Source: Amycolatopsis suaedae
GTDB lineage: Bacteria > Actinomycetota > Actinomycetes > Mycobacteriales > Pseudonocardiaceae
Assembly (NCBI RefSeq): GCF_004214935.1
Contig: NZ_SFCC01000017.1
Coordinates: 108,151 to 172,150 of the forward strand
Length of the DNA stretch: 64,000 nucleotides
Reading direction: 5' to 3'
Shown: positions 17,630 to 27,085 of the stretch, piece after piece
How the letters are laid out: each line of letters starts with the position of its first letter
Numbering within the stretch: the first letter of the stretch is position 1
Position numbers and translations under genes: made by a program
Notes under the pieces: generated by a model
The model's input: the letters and a program-made list of their open reading frames with translations, nothing else
Told to the model about the DNA's origin: nothing
Database searches by the model: none

Positions 17630-18868
17630 ATGACACTTCTCAGGGACACCGGAAAGGTCATCCGCTCCTGGACCGACAGGGCCGCGCTCGCGGCCCTGGC
17701 CGCCGCGGGCAACCCGCTGGCCGGCGTGCTGCGCGACCCGGCCGGCGAGCACGCCGTCTACGCGAAGCTGCGGGCCCGCGGCCCGGTGCATCGGCCCATG
17801 CTGGGGCCGCCGCTGGTGCTGTCCCACCGGGTATGCGGCGAAGTCCTGCGGGACAACAGGTTCGGCCTGCGCCGGGCCGACGGCGGTTCGGCCAACGGGG
17901 AGAACTTCTTCTCCGACACCTTCATCGAGCAGGACCCGCCCGACCACACCCGGCTGCGCCGCCTGGCCGCACCGGCGTTCCGCCCCAAGCTCCTGCGCGA
18001 CTACCGCGACCGCATCGAGAAGATCACCCGCGAACTCCTGCACACCGCCGTCGCCAAGGGCGAGTTCGACCTCGTCACCGACTTCGCCTCACCCCTGCCC
18101 ATCGCCGTCATCAGCGACCTGCTCGGCATCCCCGACGAGCACGCCGGCCGCTTCGCCCGCTACGGGGTGGTCGTCGCCCGGTCGCTCAACGGCGTGCGCA
18201 CGCTGGCCCAGCAGCGCGAGCTGGACGCCGCCGTCGCCGACCTCGGCGAGCTGTTCGCGGACCTGATGCGGCAGCGGCAGGCCGACCCGCGCGACGACGT
18301 GATCAGCCTGCTCGCCACCGCACAGGCACAGGACAAGCTGAGCGCCGGCGAGGTCGTGACCACCTGCAGGCTGCTGCTCATCGCCGGGTTCGAGACCACG
18401 GTCAACCTGATCGGCACCGCGGCGAAGCTGCTGACCGACCACCCCGAGCAGTGGGCCCTGCTCAAGCAGGATCCGGACCTGGCGCCGCGTGCGGTGGAGG
18501 AGGTCCTGCGGTACTCACCGCCGGTACCCATCGGCGCCAGGATCAGCCAACAGCCCGCCGAACTCGACGGCGAACCCGTCCAGCCGCAGACGCTGGTGGT
18601 CCTGCTGTTCGCCGCGGCCAATCGCGACCCCGGACGCTACGCCGAGCCGGACCGGTTCCTGCTCACCCGGTCCCGCGACGAGCCCGAGCACCTGTCGTTC
18701 TCCCAGGGCATCCACTACTGCCTCGGCGCGCCACTGTCCCGTGTGGAGGGTGACGTCGCCTTGCGGGCCATGGCCGAGCTGACGCCGGGCCTGCGGGTCA
18801 CCGGCGAGCCGGTGACCCGGCCGTCGTCGGTGATCCGCGGCCTGCTGCACCTGCCGGTCGCCGTCTGA
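17630..18868 (+). CDS. Cytochrome P450 (copy 2)
   Basis: 412-residue P450 closely related to the gene at 15950, with the same motif set: AGFETT in the I-helix, EEVLR, and the heme-binding FSQGIHYCLGAPLSR. ATG at 17630 is preferred over an in-frame GTG at 17594, because the latter falls in the operator. The nucleotide identity with copy 1 is high enough for several 30-60-base blocks to be identical, indicating a fairly recent tandem duplication or gene conversion. Divergence is concentrated around residues 170-190 (B'/F-G region), where substrate contacts lie, so the two may differ in specificity. It ends four bases before the convergent valS stop. Confidence 0.95.
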   Translation: MTLLRDTGKVIRSWTDRAALAALAAAGNPLAGVLRDPAGEHAVYAKLRARGPVHRPMLGPPLVLSHRVCGEVLRDNRFGLRRADGGSANGENFFSDTFIEQDPPDHTRLRRLAAPAFRPKLLRDYRDRIEKITRELLHTAVAKGEFDLVTDFASPLPIAVISDLLGIPDEHAGRFARYGVVVARSLNGVRTLAQQRELDAAVADLGELFADLMRQRQADPRDDVISLLATAQAQDKLSAGEVVTTCRLLLIAGFETTVNLIGTAAKLLTDHPEQWALLKQDPDLAPRAVEEVLRYSPPVPIGARISQQPAELDGEPVQPQTLVVLLFAAANRDPGRYAEPDRFLLTRSRDEPEHLSFSQGIHYCLGAPLSRVEGDVALRAMAELTPGLRVTGEPVTRPSSVIRGLLHLPVAV

Positions 18869-18872
18869 GCAC

Positions 18873-21494
18873 TCAGGCCGAGGGCAGCGCCGCCAGGCGC
18901 GCGGTGATGCGCTCGATGTCACCGGCCGCGGCGTCGCGGCGCAGCCGGATCTTCTCGACCACCTGCTCGGGCGCCTTGTCCAGGAACGCCTGGTTGCCGA
19001 GCTTGCCCTCGGTCTGCTTCAGCTCCTTCTGTGCCACGCCCAGGTCCTTCTCCAGCCGCTTGCGCTCGGCCACCACGTCGACCGCGCCGGACAGGTCCAG
19101 CTCGACGGTCGCGGCGCCACCGGAGAGCGTGACCTCCAGCGACACCGTGGCCGCGAACCCGTCGCCGGGCTCGGTCAGCCTGCCCAGCGTGGCCACCGCG
19201 GCGGCGTGGGCCGCCAGCTCGTCGAACCCGGGGCCGGTCACCCTGGCGGCGACCCGCTGGCCGGGCTTGAGGCCCTGCTCGGACCGGAACCGGCGCACCT
19301 CGGTGACCAGCTTCTGCAGGTCGGCCACCCGCCGGTCGGCCTCGGCGTCGGCGAACCGGGCGTCCGCCTCCGGCCAGTCGGCCACGACCAGCGACTGGCC
19401 ACCGGTCAGCGCGGTCCACAGCTTCTCGGTGATGAACGGCATGAGCGGGTGCAGCAGCCGCAGCACGGTGTCCAGCACGTGACCGAGCACCGCGCGGGTA
19501 CCTTCGGCGGACTCGCCGGCGAACTGGACCTTGGCCAGCTCCAGGTACCAGTCACACAGCTCGCCCCACACGAAGTGGTAGAGCACGTCGGACAGCTTGG
19601 CGAACTGGAAACCCTCGAACAGGGCGTCCACTTCGGACACCACGGCGGCCAGCCTGCCCAGGATCCACCGGTCGGCCTCGGTGAGCCGCTCCGGCGCCGG
19701 GAGTTCACTGTGGACGGTGGCGCCGTTCATCATCGCCAGCCTGGTGGCGTTCCACAGCTTCGTGCCGAAGTTGCGCGAGCCGGCCGCCCAGTCCTCGGCG
19801 ATGGCCATGTCGTTGCCCGGGTTGGCGCCGCGGGCCAGCGTGAACCGGGTGGCGTCGGCGCCGAACTTCTCCAGCCAGTCCAGCGGGTCGATGACGTTGC
19901 CGCGTGCCTTCGACATCTTCTTGCCCTGCTCGTCGCGGATGAGCCCGTGCAGGAAGACGTGGTCGAACGGCTGCTTGCCGTCCATCACGTACAGCCCGAA
20001 CATCATCATCCGGGCCACCCAGAAGAACAGGATGTCGTAGCCGGTGACCAGCACGCTGGTCGGATAGAACTTGTCCAGCTCGGCCGTGGAGTCCGGCCAG
20101 CCCAGCGTCGACATCGGCCACAGACCCGAGGAGAACCAGGTGTCCAGGACGTCGGGATCCTGGGTCCAGCCCTCCCCCGACGGCGGCTCCTCGTCCGGGC
20201 CGACGCAGACCACCTTGTCGTTCGGGCCGTACCAGACCGGGATGCGATGCCCCCACCACAGCTGGCGGGAAATCGTCCAGTCGTGCATGTTGTCGACCCA
20301 GTCGAAGTAACGCTTGGCCAGCTCCGGCGGGTGAATCGTGGTGCGGCCGTCGCGGACGGCGTCGCCGGCGGCCTTGGCCAGCGGAGCGACCCGCACCCAC
20401 CACTGCATGGACAGCCGCGGCTCGACGACCGTGTCACACCGCGAGCAGTGCCCGACGGCATGCAGGTAGGGCCGCTTCTCCGCGACGATCCGGCCCTGCT
20501 CGCGCAGGGCGGCCACCACGGCGGGTCGGGCCTCGAACCGGTCGAGCCCCTCGAACGGCCCGGGCACGGTGATGGCCGCGCGCTCGTCCATGATCGTCAG
20601 CATCGGCAGCTCGTGCCGCCTGCCGATCTCGAAGTCGTTCGGGTCGTGCGCCGGCGTCACCTTGACCGCACCGGTGCCGAACTCGGGGTCGACGTGCTCG
20701 TCGGCGACGATCGGGATCATCCGCCCGGTCAGCGGCAGCTCGATCTCGGTGCCGACCAGGTGCCGGTAGCGCTCGTCGTCGGGGTGCACGGCGACGGCGG
20801 TGTCCCCGAGCATCGTCTCGGCCCGGGTGGTGGCCACGACGATCGCGCCGTCCCCGTCGCCGTAGCGGATCGAGACGAGCTCGCCCTCGTCCTCGGAGTG
20901 CTCGACCTCGATGTCGGACAGCGCGGTGTGGCAGCGCGGGCACCAGTTGATGATGCGCTCGGCGCGGTAGATCAGGCCGTCCTCGAACATCTTCTTGAAC
21001 ACCGTGTGCACCGCGCGGGACAGCCGGGCGTCCATGGTGAAGCGCTCACGGGTCCAGTCCACGCCGTCGCCCAGGCGGCGCATCTGGCCGAGGATCTTGC
21101 CGCCGTACTCCTCTTTCCACTGCCAGACGCGCTCGACGAAGCGCTCGCGGCCGAGGTCGTGCCGGGACACGCCCTCCTTGCCCAGCTCCCGCTCGACGAC
21201 GTTCTGCGTGGCGATGCCCGCGTGGTCCATGCCGGGCAGCCACAGCGCCTCGTAACCCTGCATGCGCCGGCGCCGGGTCAGCGCGTCCATCAGGGTGTGG
21301 TCGAGCGCGTGGCCCATGTGCAGGCTGCCGGTGACGTTGGGCGGCGGCAGCACGATGGTGAACGGCGGCTTGTCCGATTTCGGGTCCGCCTCGAAGTAGC
21401 CCGCGTCTACCCAGCCCTGGTAGAGCGCGGCCTCTTCGGCGCCCGGGTTCCAGGAGCTGGGAAGTTCGGTCTGCTGCGAAGCGTTCTCGGTCAC
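18873..21494 (-). CDS. valS: Valine--tRNA ligase
   Basis: 873-residue class Ia aminoacyl-tRNA synthetase. The HIGH signature appears as SLHMGHALD, the KMSKS loop as GKKMSKARGNV. The editing (CP1) domain carries VVATTRAETMLGDTAVAVHP and GTGAVKVTPAHDPND, and the C-terminal end is the coiled-coil arm (VAERKRLEKDLGVAQKELKQ). It charges tRNA-Val and hydrolyses mischarged threonine in the cytoplasm. Start GTG at 21494. In many actinobacteria valS directly precedes folC; here the P450 cassette and the methyltransferase have come between them. A T-box or other leader is not obvious upstream. Confidence 0.98.
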   Translation of the reverse strand: MTENASQQTELPSSWNPGAEEAALYQGWVDAGYFEADPKSDKPPFTIVLPPPNVTGSLHMGHALDHTLMDALTRRRRMQGYEALWLPGMDHAGIATQNVVERELGKEGVSRHDLGRERFVERVWQWKEEYGGKILGQMRRLGDGVDWTRERFTMDARLSRAVHTVFKKMFEDGLIYRAERIINWCPRCHTALSDIEVEHSEDEGELVSIRYGDGDGAIVVATTRAETMLGDTAVAVHPDDERYRHLVGTEIELPLTGRMIPIVADEHVDPEFGTGAVKVTPAHDPNDFEIGRRHELPMLTIMDERAAITVPGPFEGLDRFEARPAVVAALREQGRIVAEKRPYLHAVGHCSRCDTVVEPRLSMQWWVRVAPLAKAAGDAVRDGRTTIHPPELAKRYFDWVDNMHDWTISRQLWWGHRIPVWYGPNDKVVCVGPDEEPPSGEGWTQDPDVLDTWFSSGLWPMSTLGWPDSTAELDKFYPTSVLVTGYDILFFWVARMMMFGLYVMDGKQPFDHVFLHGLIRDEQGKKMSKARGNVIDPLDWLEKFGADATRFTLARGANPGNDMAIAEDWAAGSRNFGTKLWNATRLAMMNGATVHSELPAPERLTEADRWILGRLAAVVSEVDALFEGFQFAKLSDVLYHFVWGELCDWYLELAKVQFAGESAEGTRAVLGHVLDTVLRLLHPLMPFITEKLWTALTGGQSLVVADWPEADARFADAEADRRVADLQKLVTEVRRFRSEQGLKPGQRVAARVTGPGFDELAAHAAAVATLGRLTEPGDGFAATVSLEVTLSGGAATVELDLSGAVDVVAERKRLEKDLGVAQKELKQTEGKLGNQAFLDKAPEQVVEKIRLRRDAAAGDIERITARLAALPSA

Positions 21495-21560
21495 AGCCGG
21501 TAAGTCTACGAACCGCTCCGCGGCGCTCGCACGCGCATTCCTACTCGGCCCTGCCCGGCC

Positions 21561-22205
21561 CTACATCGGCGGCAGCATGGCTCCTTCGAGGCCGCTGCCC
21601 GGCCAGCCCGCGCGGCCGGCGAACACGGCGACGTCGGCGGCCTCCCAGACCGCCTCCGAGATGTGGTTGGCCCGCTTGCGGGCACCGGCCGGGTACTTCA
21701 GCGGCACCACCTTGGGCAGCAGCCCGAAGCTGGCGAGCACGGCGATGATCGCCTTGTCGTGCTCGTCCGGGGCGGCGTCGTTGTCCTCCAGGGCCGAGGC
21801 CAGCCGCCGCTGCAGCTCGGTGCGGTGGGTCGTGTCGGCGGCGGGCCACGTGGTCACCTGCTTGCGCAGCAGGCCCTTGCGGCCGCGCACCTCGGTGACC
21901 ATCCCGGCCTCGGCGAGCCCGGCGCCCAGCGTGTCACGCAGGCCCGGCAGCAGGCTGCCCGACATCTCGTCCGGCCTGCCGCCCTGCTCGGCGTCCAGGA
22001 TCGCCAGCAGGCGGTCCAGCGTCGGGTGACCGGGCGGCGTGGCGTCGGTCACCCACACCCGCACCGGCGGGCCTTCCTCGACCTCCAGCCGGTCGGCCAG
22101 TTCCAGCATGATCGCCGAGGACAGCGCGCCGTCGACGGTCACGATGGGCAGCACCTTCCCCTCGTCGTCGAGCAGCAGGAGGAAGACGTCTTCGGCGATC
22201 AGCAC
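21561..22205 (-). CDS. GPP34 (GOLPH3-like) family phosphoprotein
   Basis: 214-residue protein with the GPP34 fold signature: MLIAEDVFLLLLDDEGK at the N-terminus, a VDGALSSAIMLELADRLEV helix, and the central LLRKQVTTWPAADTTHRTEL. In eukaryotes GOLPH3 binds phosphatidylinositol-4-phosphate. Actinomycete members are of unknown function but many occur near regulatory or conservon-like genes. It starts divergently from the YdeP oxidoreductase with only 56 bases between the starts. The last residues (GSGLEGAMLPPM) end in TAG at 21561. Confidence 0.9.
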   Translation of the reverse strand: MLIAEDVFLLLLDDEGKVLPIVTVDGALSSAIMLELADRLEVEEGPPVRVWVTDATPPGHPTLDRLLAILDAEQGGRPDEMSGSLLPGLRDTLGAGLAEAGMVTEVRGRKGLLRKQVTTWPAADTTHRTELQRRLASALEDNDAAPDEHDKAIIAVLASFGLLPKVVPLKYPAGARKRANHISEAVWEAADVAVFAGRAGWPGSGLEGAMLPPM

Positions 22206-22261
22206 GGCTCACACCGTACCCGGGATTCGCGTCCCGGCCGCACGGGGCGCACGATGGGGAG

Positions 22262-24562
<2,301 letters not shown>

Positions 24563-24574
<12 letters not shown>

Positions 24575-24958
24575 TCCGGCGCTGTGCAGGTGGTCGGCGA
24601 CGAGGCGGCCCATCACGGAGAACCGGTCCCGGTCGGCGTAGGACAGCCAGGCCAGTTCCTCGATCTCGGCGCTGGCGCGCGGGGTTCCCCGGTGATCCGC
24701 GGTGTAGCACGCCATCCGGACGGTGACGCCCGGCTTGCCGTGTGCCGGGGCCTCGAACGTGCCCGCGTGGCGGGCGGTGCCCGGGTCGACGGCGACGTCG
24801 AGTTCCTCGGCGACCTCGCGGACGAGGGTGTCGAGGTCGCTCTCCCCCGGCTCGCGTTTGCCGCCGGGCAGGTAGAAGGCGTCGCTGCCCCGCGAGCGCG
24901 CACCCAGGACCTTGCCGCCTGCCAGGCACAGCCAGGCGATCTTGTCGATGACTGTCAC
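24563..24958 (-). CDS. Nudix hydrolase
   Basis: 131-residue MutT-like pyrophosphohydrolase. The Nudix box GGKREPGESDLDTLVREVAEEL is complete, starting at about residue 32 and including the REVAEEL metal-binding helix. Members cleave nucleoside diphosphates linked to another moiety; the substrate is not predictable. Start GTG at 24958. Its 3' end overlaps that of the YdeP gene by 12 bases on the other strand. Repeat island II begins 32 bases upstream of its start, so its promoter must lie within or next to the end module. Confidence 0.92.
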
Positions 24959-24989
24959 GCCCCGAGGCTGTCATACTCCCGGCCCCAAG

Positions 24990-25636
24990 CACGTGAAGGC
25001 CACCTTCACCACGTCTGACGGCAGGGCCCCGGCAAAGTCCGGCCGCGGACAGGTGACGTGGCTGGGTCTCGAGCGTGGAACTCGCGTGCCGGAACGTAGA
25101 ACTCGCGTGCGTGAGCGCAGAACTCACCATGTGGATCGGGGTTCTCACCTCGTGCCGGTCGCCCCGCGTGAACGGGCCGCTCGCGCGAGTCCTCCGTTCC
25201 CGACCCGCGAGTCGACCGTTCCGGAGCCGCGAGTTGCACGTTCCCGCCCACCTGGTCCCACCGCCCGGCACGCCGATTCCAGATCGCGGGACGAACCCGT
25301 CTTCGCCTGGCCGAACGGGCCGCTCGCGCGGCCCTGCCGGGCCGGAACGCGTGTTTCGCGTTCCTGAAGACGTCATTCGCGTTCCCGAACACGACACTCA
25401 CCATCCGGACCCGCGAGTCCCACCGTCGTGCACGCGAGTCCCACGCTCCGGCACGCGAACTCCACGCTCCCGCACCACCACGACTCGCGGGTCCGGAACG
25501 GACGAATCGCGGGAACGGACGGGTCACGCGGGCGACCGGCACCGCGGGAGAACCCGATCTACATCGTGAGTTCTGCGCTCCGGCCCGTGAGTTCTGCGTT
25601 CGAACGCACAGGGCCCCGACTTTGCCGCGGCCCTGG
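24990..25636. repeat. Repeat island II (non-coding, composite arrays)
   Basis: Bounded by a full forward end module (24990-25042, CACGTGAAGGCCACCTTCAC to GGCAAAGTCCGG) and a truncated reverse one (~25615-25636, GACTTTGCCGCGGCCCTG). Between them are units with GAACxxAxAACTCGCG or the inverse CGCGAGTTCTxCGTTC at 25069-25230 and 25420-25610. Two copies of the ~65-bp core GTGAGCGCAGAACTCAC...GGCGACCGG..GTGAACGGCC occur in opposite orientations (25111-25178 and 25521-25580), plus the module CCACCTGGTCCCACC...GATTCCAGATC near 25228-25290. It lies in a head-to-head gap between the Nudix and GNAT genes. No transposase is present. Confidence 0.8.
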
Positions 25637-25733
25637 CACCAGGCGCCGTGAGTGCCCCGTGGCCTTCGGCCTAGGGGAGAATTCAGGGTCAACCCCGGGG
25701 CGGCGGCCACGGTGCGTGGCTAATGTCGGATTC

Positions 25734-26330
25734 ATGCCGATCGAGAACATCACCGTGCGCCGGGCCCTGGAGCCCGAAGCCGCAGAGGTCAGCGCCGCCA
25801 TGGCGGCCAACTTCATGGACGAGACGGTCTGCACCTACGTCTTCACCGACGAGACGGCCCGCCGCGAGGTCTACCCGCAGTTCCTGGCCGGGCAGATCAG
25901 CGAGTCGCTGGCCGGCGGGGAGGTCCTGATCACCGAGGACCTCGCGGCGGTGTCGATCTGGTCGTACCGCAAGAAGGACGAGGAACACGAGGCGCCCTCG
26001 CTCGACACCCTGCCGCCGGACGCGCCGGAGTACGCCCGGCGCGGCATCACGGTGCTGTCGATGATCGAGCAGCGGCACCCGCGCCACGCCGACCACCTCT
26101 ACCTGGTGGCACTGGGCGTACACCCCGACCACCGCGGCCGCGGCCTCGGCGGCGCCGTGCTGCGGCACCGGCTGGCCGAGGCCGACTCCCGGGGCGAGCC
26201 GGTGTACCTGGAGGCCAGCTCCACCAGGAACCGTCCGCTGTACGAGCGGCACGGATTCGTGCAGACCGGCGACCCCATCCAGTTCCCGGACGGCCCGGAG
26301 ATCTACCCGATGTGGCGGGATCCGCGCTAA
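25734..26330 (+). CDS. GNAT family N-acetyltransferase
   Basis: 198-residue acetyltransferase. The acetyl-CoA binding motif A is VALGVHPDHRGRGLGGAVL (residues ~126-144), and YERHGFVQTGDPI follows as motif B. Such proteins acylate amino groups of small molecules or proteins. ATG at 25734 begins MPIENITVRRA; upstream in-frame codons lie within repeat island II and are unlikely to be translated. It overlaps the convergent SDR gene by four bases at the stop codons (26327-26330). Confidence 0.9.
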   Translation: MPIENITVRRALEPEAAEVSAAMAANFMDETVCTYVFTDETARREVYPQFLAGQISESLAGGEVLITEDLAAVSIWSYRKKDEEHEAPSLDTLPPDAPEYARRGITVLSMIEQRHPRHADHLYLVALGVHPDHRGRGLGGAVLRHRLAEADSRGEPVYLEASSTRNRPLYERHGFVQTGDPIQFPDGPEIYPMWRDPR

Positions 26331-27085
26331 CGCAGGTGGGAGGCGCCGTTGAGGTCGAGCACCGCGCCGGAGGCCCACTCGGCAGGCCCGGACGCCAGGT
26401 ACACCACGGCCGCCGCCACCTCGGCGGGGGTGCCGACTCTGCCGAACGGGCTCTGCGACCGCAGCCCGGCACCAGACTCGCCGCTCAGCCTGCCGGACAC
26501 CCGCTCGGTCTCGGTGAAGCCGGGCGCCACCGACGCGACCGCGATCCCGTACGGGGCAAGGGAAACGGCGAGCGACTGACCCAATGCGTGCAACGCGGCC
26601 TTGCTCGCACCGTACGCGGGGTGGTCCGGTTCGCCCCGGTAGGCACCGCGGGAGCCGATGTTGACCACCCTGCCGCCGGTGCCGCGCTCGATCATCCGCC
26701 GGGTCACCAGGTACGTCAGGTTCGCCGCACCCAGCAGGTTCACCCGCAGGGTCCGCTCCCAGGCCGCCTGCCAGTCCACATAGGACACGCCGGGCACGCC
26801 GTGGCCGTCGGCCGTCGTCGCCACGGCCGCGTTGTTCACCAGCACGTCGACACCGCCGAGGCCACGCCACGCGGCCCCGGCGATGTCCTCGGTGGCCGCC
26901 GGGTCGGCCAGGTCCCCGGAGATCAGCAGGTGACCCGAGCCGGACAGCGCGGCGAGCGTCGCCTCGGCGTCGGCGGACCGGCTGCCGTAGTGCACGGCGA
27001 CCCGGTCCCCCAGTTCGGCGAACGCGACGGCGACGGCACGGCCGATGCCGCGGGAGGCACCGGTCACCAGCACCCCACGGCTCAC
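26327..27085 (-). CDS. Short-chain dehydrogenase/reductase
   Basis: 252-residue classical SDR. The nucleotide-binding VTGASRGIGRAVAVA is near the N-terminus and the catalytic NAG-type sequence VDVLVNNAAV follows; Ser and Tyr-x3-Lys of the active site are in NIGSRGAY and YGASKAALHA. It has the PG motif in SVAPGFTETE. GTG at 27085 overlaps the stop of the upstream M14 peptidase gene (GTGA), so it is the second gene of that operon. Oxidises or reduces a hydroxyl/keto substrate with NAD(P); FabG-like or sugar alcohol activity is possible. Confidence 0.92.
   Translation of the reverse strand: MSRGVLVTGASRGIGRAVAVAFAELGDRVAVHYGSRSADAEATLAALSGSGHLLISGDLADPAATEDIAGAAWRGLGGVDVLVNNAAVATTADGHGVPGVSYVDWQAAWERTLRVNLLGAANLTYLVTRRMIERGTGGRVVNIGSRGAYRGEPDHPAYGASKAALHALGQSLAVSLAPYGIAVASVAPGFTETERVSGRLSGESGAGLRSQSPFGRVGTPAEVAAAVVYLASGPAEWASGAVLDLNGASHLR

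Noticed and set aside
19206..21503. Long open frame antisense to valS
   Set aside because: Mirror of a well-conserved synthetase in a high-GC genome; no independent evidence.
25069..25600. CRISPR array
   Set aside because: Units are not identical, spacing is not regular with unique spacers, the orientation switches across a core, and no cas genes are near.
25006..25710. Protein-coding genes in repeat islands (also at 9005-9547, 42010-42411 and 59282-59640)
   Set aside because: Translations such as SSALTHASS and AELAVRNAELA are just the repeat units read in frame; no start signals or conserved domains.
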